Shown piece after piece: positions 1 through 5,831 of a DNA stretch of 7,306 bases. Both the position numbers and the translations under genes were made by a program. Origin of the DNA: JAIVJN01 sp036732565 (lineage in GTDB: Bacteria > Acidobacteriota > Vicinamibacteria > Vicinamibacterales > UBA2999); the NCBI GenBank assembly GCA_036732565.1, contig DAINCF010000362.1:1-7306 (forward strand), read 5' to 3'. Every line of letters begins with the position of its first letter. The first letter of the stretch is position 1. Under the pieces are notes generated by a model. That model was not told the origin of the DNA. It saw nothing but the letters and a program-made list of their open reading frames with translations, and ran no database searches.

Positions 1-860
1 AACTCTCCGCCCTTCGTGCCGGCGCAGAGCAGCGGCGCGATGGTGCTGGCTGGTTCCGGCCAGCCGTCGCGGACGCGCTCCCAACGCTCTCGACTAAGAC
101 GACGATACAACCGGCCATCCGAGCGGCCGGCGACGTATGCAGAATGCGGACCGGACGAAGCCGATACAACGACGACGTCTGCGTGTTCCGGATCGATCGC
201 CACGCTGCGCAAGTAGCCGACCTCGAGACCGGCGTTGGGCGAGCGCCACGTCGTGCCGCCGTCGTCGCTCTCGAAATATCCATCGCCAGCGGAGACGCGC
301 AGGGTATCGGAAGCGAGGGGATGAACAGCGAGTTCGTGGGTGTCCCAAGGTCCCCCGGGCACGCGGTCACTCCATGTGCGGCCACCGTCGACCGTGGACA
401 CGAGGGCTCCGGCCTCGATCGCGACCCACAGTCGCTCCGGTTCGCGCGGGTGGCACGCAATCCAGCGAACGTGATGCGTCTCCGGTCTCGGCGGGAAGGA
501 CCATTCGGACGACGACGCCAGCGTCTCCAACTTGCTGGTCTGCTCCCACGTGTGCCCCGCGTCCCCTGAGCGCCACACTTCGCTCGGCTCGGTGCCCACC
601 CAGATCACGTCCCGGTCCACCGGGCTCGCCGAGACCGCCATAATCAGCCGGCCGGCGAGGCCGACCGACTGCCAAGACCTGCCGCCATCATCGGTCCTGA
701 ACACGCCGTTCCGGTGGGTGCCACACCACGCGCGCCCGTGAACCAGCGGATCCGCGGTCAGGCATGTCGGGCGGTCACCGATCCCGTGGGTCGGCGTGCC
801 GGCGCCTCGTTCACCGTCAATCACGACCACCTCATGGTCGGTCGCCACCAATATCAGCAT
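1..860 (-). CDS. Asp-box (BNR) repeat beta-propeller protein, partial (C-terminus beyond the left edge)
   Basis: Reading the minus strand from the ATG at 860 gives 286 uninterrupted codons that run off the left edge, so no stop is present and the C-terminus is missing. The protein has four Asp-box motifs of the S/T-x-D-x-G-x-T/S-W type: RTDDGGRSW near residues 55-63, RSGDAGHTW near 97-105, STVDGGRTW near 155-163 and ESDDGGTTW near 197-205. These motifs mark BNR/sialidase-like or Ycf48-like beta-propellers. The seven-residue-spaced blades (VWVGT-, LWVAIEA-type strands) fit that fold. The N-terminus (MLILVATD) is the first propeller strand with no signal peptide, so a cytoplasmic location is likely. 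The start is supported by a GAGG element 8 nt upstream and an in-frame TAG further upstream. I cannot assign an enzymatic activity: most such proteins are annotated sialidase or glycosyl hydrolase without proof, and no catalytic residues are identifiable here. Confidence 0.85.
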   Translation of the reverse strand, partial: MLILVATDHEVVVIDGERGAGTPTHGIGDRPTCLTADPLVHGRAWCGTHRNGVFRTDDGGRSWQSVGLAGRLIMAVSASPVDRDVIWVGTEPSEVWRSGDAGHTWEQTSKLETLASSSEWSFPPRPETHHVRWIACHPREPERLWVAIEAGALVSTVDGGRTWSDRVPGGPWDTHELAVHPLASDTLRVSAGDGYFESDDGGTTWRSPNAGLEVGYLRSVAIDPEHADVVVVSASSGPHSAYVAGRSDGRLYRRLSRERWERVRDGWPEPASTIAPLLCAGTKGGE

Positions 861-867
861 GACCACG

Positions 868-873
868 TCCTCA
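868..873 (-). promoter_or_regulatory. Ribosome-binding site for the Asp-box gene
   Basis: The minus strand reads TGAGGA, and its GAGG core lies 8 nt before the ATG at 860. This supports ATG 860 over the in-frame GTG two codons upstream, which would lie too close to the element. Confidence 0.55.
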
Positions 874-1043
874 TGTGAATGATTGTCGCCCTAGGAGCGC
901 AGGAACGATCTGAACGAGACTTGCACTTGACGCCGGCTATGGTAGCGTCCGCCAATTCGCCGCTGAGCTTGATCCCTGCTATGCAAAGTAGCTCGGAGGC
1001 GGCTGACTAAGTTCTGGCGCCGCACCGACTCCGCACTCTTGTC

Positions 1044-2114
1044 GTGATCCACGGCGCGGGAAACGGACCGATCTATGTTGCGCGAGTAGTCGGCGAAGAA
1101 CAGCGCGCCGGTGTTGCCGGAACGAACGGGCTGCCGGACCCCTCGCAACGGGCAACACTGGTCCAGGGGGCGGCCAGTCCGGTCAGTCTCGAGATCGGGC
1201 CCAACGGCGATCTCTTCTATTCCGATCTCGTCGGCGGCACAGTCCGTCGCATCACCTACTTCGCGGCGAACCAGCCACCCACCGCGGTGATCCAGGCCTC
1301 GACGACCTCGGGAGCCTCGCCCCTCGCCGTGACGTTCGATGGGCGCAGCTCATCGGATCCGGATCAGCGCGATCAGCTCACCTACACCTGGGACCTCGAC
1401 GGCAACGGACAGTTCGGCGACTCCACCCAAGCCTGCTGCCCCGTGCGCACCTACACCACGCCGGACAGCTATACCGTGTCGCTGCGCGTCACGGATCAGG
1501 CTGGCGCCGCGTCCACGACCTCGACGGTGATCACCGCCAACAACACACCACCTTCACCCGTCATCCAGTCGCCGACCAGCGCAACGACCTGGCGCGTGGG
1601 AAGCGTGATCAACTTTTCGGGATCTGCGACGGATCAGCAGGACGGAACGCTGCCGGCGTCGGAGTTATCGTGGTCGTTGATCCTGAACCACTGCCCCTCG
1701 ACCTGCCATCAGCATCTGGTTCAGACGTGGGTCGGCGTCAGCGGCGGAAGCTTCACGGCGCCCGACCACGAGTACCCTTCGTCTGTCGTGCTGCGGCTGA
1801 CTGCGAGGGACAGCGGCGGGCTTCAGGGCACCACGAGCGTCCGGCTGGATCCGCAGACTGTCAGGTTGACGTTCCAGACGGACTCGGCCAAGCTGAATAT
1901 CACCGTCAACGGCTCCGCGCAGAAGGCACCGTTCACGATCACCGTGATCATCGGCTCGCGCAATACGATCAGCGCGCCCACACCGCAGTCCGTCGGCTCG
2001 AATCAGTACGAGTTCGTCTCGTGGTCTGACGGTGGCGGGCAGACGCACGACATCATCGCCGGCGCGAGCCCGGCCACGTTCACCGCGACCTATCGGAGGC
2101 TATCGAAGCGATGA
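1044..2114 (+). pseudogene. C-terminal remnant of a PQQ-dependent sugar dehydrogenase with PKD domain (5'-truncated)
   Basis: The frame opens at a GTG (1044), after an in-frame TAA at 1008-1010, and gives 356 residues. From about residue 27 it follows the C-terminus of secreted glucose/sorbosone-dehydrogenase-type proteins: NGLPDPSQR, then the last propeller strands (SPVSLEIGPNGDLFYSD, GGTVRRI, residues 45-70). A PKD domain follows (about 77-165, with PPTAVIQ, FDGRSSSDPD, YTWDLDG and SYTVSLRVTD). Next comes a second Ig-like domain (about 168-270, with a conserved-looking NHCPSTCHQH segment). Last is a bacterial beta-repeat (about 272-350, ending FVSWSDGG...FTATY). Known relatives carry a signal peptide and several hundred residues of catalytic propeller first; both are absent, and no ribosome-binding site precedes the GTG. 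The first 26 residues match nothing because they overlap an inverted block (1053-1109). I therefore read it as a decayed fragment. An expressed PKD-only protein is the alternative, but without an export signal that is less likely. Confidence 0.8.
1053..1109 (+). other. 57-bp inverted block inside the dehydrogenase remnant, bounded by 6-bp inverted repeats
   Basis: On the plus strand this stretch encodes residues that fit no family. Its reverse complement (1109 down to 1077) encodes GALFFADYSRN, a hallmark segment of the same dehydrogenase family that normally lies just before NGLPDP, which is found at 1125 onward. The block begins with GGCGCG (1053-1058) and ends with CGCGCC (1104-1109), a perfect inverted repeat. 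Flipping it restores the family order in the same reading frame: GALFFADYSRN first, then NGLPDP. The motif recognition is from memory; the repeats and frames are read directly. Confidence 0.65.
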
Positions 2115-2293
2115 GCCGTACGATGAACGAGGACGATGCCCGGAGCTCGGTGTGCCGATGGCCGCCGACGTCTCGGGCGTCTCGCCGAGTCTCGGGACGC
2201 AGTTGGACGGGGCGCACCTCTGATGGGAGTGGATCGCCTTGCATAGCCGACGGTCGATGACGACGCTGAACATCATGCGCTTGGGTTCTCACC

Positions 2294-3253
2294 ATGGCGG
2301 CTGGCGCGGCGTATCGGCATGAAGCGGCCGCCAGGCCCCGAATCGCGCCCGCGCCTGGGCAGTTCGTCGACGTCGGCGGGCACCGGCTGCACGTGACGTG
2401 CGGCGGGAGCGGTACGCCGCCAGTCCTGCTCGAATCTGGAATCGCGGCCTCGTCCCTCAGCTGGGCGCGTGTGCTGCCTGAGATCGCGACCTTTACCCGC
2501 GTGTGTGCATATGACCGGGCGGGCCTCGCCTGGAGTGACGCCGCCTCATGCCCGCGCACCTTCGATCGAATCTGCGACGACCTCGGGGCTGTGCTCGCCC
2601 ACACGAGTGAGCACCAAGGCTTCGTCCTGGTGGGGCACTCGTTTGGGAGCCTCGTCGTCCGTGGGTACGCCGCTCGCCACCCCGAAGAGATCGCAGGTCT
2701 TGTTCTGGTGGACCCACCCACCGAGTGGCTCAATGCCGAACCGGACCGGGCGCGGATGCTTCGTGGCGCGAGGCAACTCTCGAGCATCGGAGCTTTTCTG
2801 GCCCGCATCGGCGTCGTCCGTGTGGCTCTTGCTCTCTTGACCGGGGGGAAGCCTGGCACGGCACGCGGCTTCGTACGTATCTTCGGCCCAACGGCGACGC
2901 GAACGCTCGAAAGGCTGGTCGGAGAAGTACGCAAGCTGCCGCCGGAGTTGCACCCGATCGTGCAGGCACTCTGGTGCCAACCGAAGTGCTTTCATGCCAT
3001 GGCCGACTACCTCGCCGTCCTGCAGCGCGAAGCCGCAACGATCGTGGCCACTGCGCCTCCGCCAGAAATTCCAGTTGTAGTAATTTCCGGCGGACACCAG
3101 ACCGAGCAGGAAATCAGGACACACCGGCGACTCGCGCACGAATCGCCGCGCGGCCGGCACACTATCGCCGCAAACAGCGGCCATTGGGTGCCGTTCGATG
3201 AGCCGGAGATCATTGTCGCTGCCGTCCGTAGCTTGGTCGATTGCGCGCGGTGA
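2294..3253 (+). CDS. Alpha/beta hydrolase, probable N-terminally shortened
   Basis: This 319-residue protein has the alpha/beta-hydrolase fold. The N-terminal strands run VDVGGHRLHVTC (25-36) and PPVLLESGIAASSLSW (42-57), which includes the oxyanion-hole region. The YDRAGLAWSD segment (73-82) follows. The nucleophile elbow is GHSFGS with Ser116, after VLV. The catalytic histidine is in SGHWVPFDEP (His297). VVVISGG (261-267) is the strand before the acid loop, but the acid itself is not obvious. Substrate is unknown; such proteins are esterases, epoxide hydrolases or C-C hydrolases. Relatives I know start with a hydrophobic anchor ending in a stretch like AAGAAY; here ATG 2294 begins at exactly that point and an in-frame TGA lies eight codons upstream, so the anchor seems to be lost and no clear ribosome-binding site precedes the start. 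The gene converges on the glycosyltransferase gene with a 58-nt gap. Confidence 0.85.
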   Translation: MAAGAAYRHEAAARPRIAPAPGQFVDVGGHRLHVTCGGSGTPPVLLESGIAASSLSWARVLPEIATFTRVCAYDRAGLAWSDAASCPRTFDRICDDLGAVLAHTSEHQGFVLVGHSFGSLVVRGYAARHPEEIAGLVLVDPPTEWLNAEPDRARMLRGARQLSSIGAFLARIGVVRVALALLTGGKPGTARGFVRIFGPTATRTLERLVGEVRKLPPELHPIVQALWCQPKCFHAMADYLAVLQREAATIVATAPPPEIPVVVISGGHQTEQEIRTHRRLAHESPRGRHTIAANSGHWVPFDEPEIIVAAVRSLVDCAR

Positions 3254-3311
3254 GCAACCAGGGCGGGAAGCTGACGCGCTACACCGCCTTACTCCCCTCG
3301 GCCGGGCGACA

Positions 3312-4181
3312 CTAGAACACTTCCCAGTAGCCCTCGAGAGCCCGGCTGGACCGCATGTCGATCCACGCCTTGCGGTCGAGCCAGTCTGACGCGAGCACAG
3401 AAGTTATGGCGGGTGCAAAAGAGGCAAAGCCCGCGGCCGATCGGAGCGTACGTGCCAGGCGATCGGGACTGAAATGCAGCAACGCCGTCAGTAACACATT
3501 GGCCAGCCAGGTCTCCGCTCGCATCTTGTAGGGGCTGTTCCGGCGGAAGTCGTGCCGTATGCACGACCGCGGAGCCGTACGGACGGGGCATCCGAAACGC
3601 CAGGCTCGCAGCGACAGCTCCACGTCTTCCACTCCAAAGTCGCGCATGGCGGCGAAGCCGCCGAGTTCCCGCAGTAACTCGCGTCGCACCGCGAAACAAC
3701 CTCCTGGGGCGATGCCGACCTCGGCCGGCGGCGGGTTGCTCGTGATCCATTGATAGGACAGCAAGTCGTTGACCACGCGGGCTCCGCATCCTCGGTCAGC
3801 CGGCCGTGCGGTGTTGGCGACTGTCGGAACGGCAATCGCGTCGGGACAGCGTTGGATCAGCTCGACGAGCGGTTCAAGCCAGCCGGGGTCGGCGTCGCAA
3901 TGGGCGTCGAGGAAGACCAACACCTGCTCGGTGGCGACGCACGCGCCGTAGGCGCGGGCGCCGGCGATGCCCTCGTGGGGCCGGTGAAACACCCGGACGG
4001 GAGGTCCCCTGCGCGCCGCTGGTTCGAGGCGATCAGCGCAGCCATCGGTACTGCCGTCATCCACCACCACGATCTCGGCTGGCCAAAGCTCCGCCGACAC
4101 CACTGAATCGATAGTCCGGCGGAGTCGGTCGCCTTCGTTCAGAACCGAGAGGATGAGAGAAACGGGCGCATGGTCGGCCAC
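3312..4181 (-). CDS. Family 2 glycosyltransferase with polypeptide GalNAc-transferase-like motifs
   Basis: This 289-residue GT-A glycosyltransferase is the last gene of the operon. Motifs in order are SLILSVLNEG (8-17), IVVVDDGSTDG (37-47), VFLDAHCD (89-96), APGGCFAVRRELL (158-170), GVEDVELSLRAW (183-194) and CIRHDFRRNSPY (207-218). The DxH pair (Asp92, His94) and His210 match the three Mn ligands of polypeptide GalNAc-transferases, whose consensus has D-S-H, an ExxELS-R-W block and GH-FR..SPY. It should transfer a sugar from a nucleotide donor, with metal; donor and acceptor are unknown. No lectin domain is present and no certain membrane anchor (a moderately hydrophobic stretch lies near 226-236), so it is probably cytoplasmic. 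The start is a GTG directly abutting the TAA of the upstream gene, with no evident ribosome-binding site, which suggests translation by re-initiation. The GT2 assignment is firm; the GalNAc-transferase likeness rests on motifs only. Confidence 0.88.
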   Translation of the reverse strand: MADHAPVSLILSVLNEGDRLRRTIDSVVSAELWPAEIVVVDDGSTDGCADRLEPAARRGPPVRVFHRPHEGIAGARAYGACVATEQVLVFLDAHCDADPGWLEPLVELIQRCPDAIAVPTVANTARPADRGCGARVVNDLLSYQWITSNPPPAEVGIAPGGCFAVRRELLRELGGFAAMRDFGVEDVELSLRAWRFGCPVRTAPRSCIRHDFRRNSPYKMRAETWLANVLLTALLHFSPDRLARTLRSAAGFASFAPAITSVLASDWLDRKAWIDMRSSRALEGYWEVF

Positions 4182-4970
4182 TTACTGACCGTCGGCGGGA
4201 TTGACGATGTCGATACCGACGTCGTCGGGTCGCCACGCAGGATCGGCCGACGGAGTGTTGATTCCGCCGTCGATCTTGTAGTGGCCCCAGCCAGCCAGGC
4301 CGGGGAGAATCTCGGCCCACTCCGGCCGACCGACAAAGTAGGGCCGGGTCGCGGCCTCAATCGTGAGGTGGAACGTTGCGAGCTGCTGGATGACGCCGGG
4401 CTTCACATGAAGGGCCAGCACATCGCCCTGGCGCAGACCCTCGATGCCGAGCCGCTCAATGACCTCACGCGGAGAGGCACAGTAGGCGACATACTTCGCG
4501 TGGTCGGTGACGGCTACGGTTCCCGACGGACGAAACCCGACGGCATCTAGTACGGTTTGCACGACCATTGAGCCGTCTCGCACGAGAAAAGCCACCTCCT
4601 CGGAACCGGCGTTCACGAGAGCCTCCAGCAGCGCCCGCTGAGTAGCGGCGAGCAGGCCGAGGTTGAGTCGATGCTGTGGCGCAGTGATAACCGGGGCCAA
4701 GAGCGCTCTCGTCCCCGCCCCGATGGCAGCCAACGCGATGGCCTCAGCCTCTTGCCCCCGGGCTCCGGCGGACGGCCACAGCAGGGATCGAGTTGCCAGT
4801 GCCGCCATCAACCCGCCGATCCGATGGAGGGGCACCACATGTTCGTCGTAGAGGTAGCCCATCGAAGCTCGACGGAGCAGTGACGAGATCTCCGGCCCAA
4901 ACTCCTCTACCGCATTCGGGTGATGGTCGACCGTCAGCCGCTCGTTGGCGTCGTCGTGGATGTTGTTCAC
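4182..4970 (-). CDS. Conserved-context hypothetical protein with a weak GNAT-like segment
   Basis: I do not recognise this 262-residue protein. It is the middle gene of the operon. It starts at a GTG that overlaps the dioxygenase stop (GTGA) and ends in a TAA touching the glycosyltransferase start. A GGAG element lies 5 nt before the GTG, inside the upstream gene. The N-terminal third is charged. A central helical, alanine/leucine-rich part (about 51-120) is followed by EEVAFLVRDGSMVVQTVLDAVGF (125-147, split here only for description) and then VAVTDHAKYVAYC (152-164). That pattern of strand, helix, GF turn and final strand resembles the C-terminal half of GNAT acyltransferases. However, the acetyl-CoA-binding Q/R-x-x-G-x-G/A signature is not clear. 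The C-terminal 80 residues, with GWGHYKIDGGIN (227-238), match nothing known to me. It has no signal peptide. It could be an acyltransferase-like enzyme or a non-catalytic partner of its neighbours. Confidence 0.8.
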   Translation of the reverse strand: MNNIHDDANERLTVDHHPNAVEEFGPEISSLLRRASMGYLYDEHVVPLHRIGGLMAALATRSLLWPSAGARGQEAEAIALAAIGAGTRALLAPVITAPQHRLNLGLLAATQRALLEALVNAGSEEVAFLVRDGSMVVQTVLDAVGFRPSGTVAVTDHAKYVAYCASPREVIERLGIEGLRQGDVLALHVKPGVIQQLATFHLTIEAATRPYFVGRPEWAEILPGLAGWGHYKIDGGINTPSADPAWRPDDVGIDIVNPADGQ

Positions 4971-5647
4971 AAGGGCTCCGTATTGATGAGCGATTCAGGA
5001 GTGGACGATACCGTGATCGGGGGCGAATCACTGGCGATGAGCCAGGCCACCATGGTGTAGCGCGTCCCGCTCCGCACTCGGGTGACTTCGTGCACGAGCC
5101 CCGGGTCAAACAATGCCAGCGTCCCCGCTCGCGCATGGATGGAGTGCGGAATTGTTCTACCCGAGATCTGAGGAACGTAGACGACGAGGGCTCCACCATC
5201 GAAACCATCGGGCGGGGCGTCGGAGTTGAGAAACAAGACGAGCGATGCCATTCGCCAACGAACCTCGCGCGGGTCGTCGTTGTTGGCCGAACGATCGCGG
5301 TGGGGCCCAACAAAGCCACCCGTCGGATAGCGGAAGTAGTGAGCCGCGGAAATCACGCCGGGACCGCTGTCGCCAGCTGGCCAATGGGCGCGCGCGGCCT
5401 GTTCGACCAGGGCCAACGCCCGAGCTCGCATCTGGCCTCGTGGTGCGCAGCTGTCGCTGGTCCGAACGGTCGGTTCGTAGTCGTCGTTTCCCGCCCGTAG
5501 GACGAGCGTCGGTGCCGGCGGGTGCTCGGTCATCTCGGCGATGAGGGCATTGCACTCGTCTATCGAGAGTACGTCGGGGACGAGGATCGGCGCGTTTTCA
5601 TTATGTTGGTCGCGCGTCGTCGAACTGGCGTGAGTGGGTGACATCAT
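4967..5647 (-). CDS. 2-oxoglutarate/Fe(II)-dependent dioxygenase (prolyl-hydroxylase-like)
   Basis: This 226-residue protein is the first gene of the operon. It carries the double-stranded beta-helix signature of the 2OG-Fe(II) oxygenase superfamily. YFRYPTGGFVGPHRD (104-118) supplies His116 and Asp118. LVLFLNS (136-142) and GGALVVYVP (151-159) are core strands. FDPGLVHEVTRV (180-191) supplies the distal iron ligand His186, and Arg196, ten residues later, is placed to bind 2-oxoglutarate. All four key residues are present, so it should be active, most likely hydroxylating a substrate while converting 2OG to succinate and CO2. The spacing resembles prolyl-4-hydroxylase-like proteins, but the substrate cannot be read from sequence. 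The length is normal for a single-domain member. Start: two tandem ATGs (5647 and 5644), with AGGGA ending 4 nt before the first. The 3' end overlaps the next gene by 4 nt. Confidence 0.9.
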   Translation of the reverse strand: MMSPTHASSTTRDQHNENAPILVPDVLSIDECNALIAEMTEHPPAPTLVLRAGNDDYEPTVRTSDSCAPRGQMRARALALVEQAARAHWPAGDSGPGVISAAHYFRYPTGGFVGPHRDRSANNDDPREVRWRMASLVLFLNSDAPPDGFDGGALVVYVPQISGRTIPHSIHARAGTLALFDPGLVHEVTRVRSGTRYTMVAWLIASDSPPITVSSTPESLINTEPL

Positions 5648-5651
5648 CGTG

Positions 5652-5664
5652 TCCCTGCCAGGGA
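5652..5664. promoter_or_regulatory. Perfect palindrome overlapping the dioxygenase ribosome-binding site
   Basis: The sequence TCCCTGCCAGGGA is a 6+1+6 inverted repeat in the 5' untranslated region of the operon, 4 nt before the first ATG. On the coding strand its right arm, CAGGGA, is the likely Shine-Dalgarno element. It could be a repressor site or a small RNA hairpin masking the ribosome-binding site; the stem is short, so either role is inferred. Confidence 0.35.
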
Positions 5665-5692
5665 GTCAACACCCTCTTCTCGTCGAAGCGGC

Positions 5693-5721
5693 AATCTAGC
5701 CCGCACCGGGCGAACAGTCAA
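5693..5721 (-). promoter_or_regulatory. Sigma70-type promoter of the dioxygenase operon
   Basis: On the minus strand TTGACT (5721-5716, five of six consensus bases) is followed after exactly 17 nt by TAGATT (5698-5693, four of six). Transcription would begin near 5686 and leave a leader of about 40 nt before the ATG at 5647. It lies in the 184-nt gap after the phosphatase stop, so the operon probably has its own promoter. Confidence 0.55.
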
Positions 5722-5831
5722 TCACGAAGACCAGCGATCGACCCACTCCTGCCACCACCGTTTGTGCAGCGCCTTGAATCGGCCAGTCGATCCGCCAAGC
5801 GCACCGGAGGCGGCGGTCGCGAAAGCGACTG

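Noticed and set aside
137..643. Plus-strand open frames across the left end.
   Set aside because: Arg/Pro-rich shadow composition; the minus-strand Asp-box frame with four repeated motifs is the real coding sequence.
921..949. TTGCAC and TAGCGT with 16-nt spacing plus GACGC/GCGTC dyad in the divergent gap, considered as a promoter/operator.
   Set aside because: Both boxes are weak matches, the dyads have different centres, and the plus-strand gene they would serve is a truncated remnant.
2111..2260. Small plus-strand frame (49 codons) starting at an ATG overlapping the stop of the dehydrogenase remnant.
   Set aside because: No ribosome-binding site, Arg/Ser-rich random-like composition and no recognisable motif.
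2080..2934. Long minus-strand open frame of 284 codons opposite the hydrolase.
   Set aside because: Low-complexity Arg/Ser/Pro-rich composition typical of an antisense shadow; the plus-strand hydrolase with clear catalytic motifs explains the region.
3254..3311. Possible bidirectional terminator between the convergent hydrolase and glycosyltransferase genes.
   Set aside because: Only a loose GGCGG/CCGCC pairing with a long loop and no T-run; nothing convincing.
5737..5820. Short minus-strand frame of 28 codons starting at a GTG (VRLADRLADS...), also considered as a precursor peptide.
   Set aside because: No ribosome-binding site, start lies upstream of the operon promoter, and its composition is typical of random high-GC reading.
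5816..5829. Hairpin GTCGC-GAAA-GCGAC just after the phosphatase stop, considered as a terminator.
   Set aside because: The stem is only 5 bp and no T-run follows on the minus strand.
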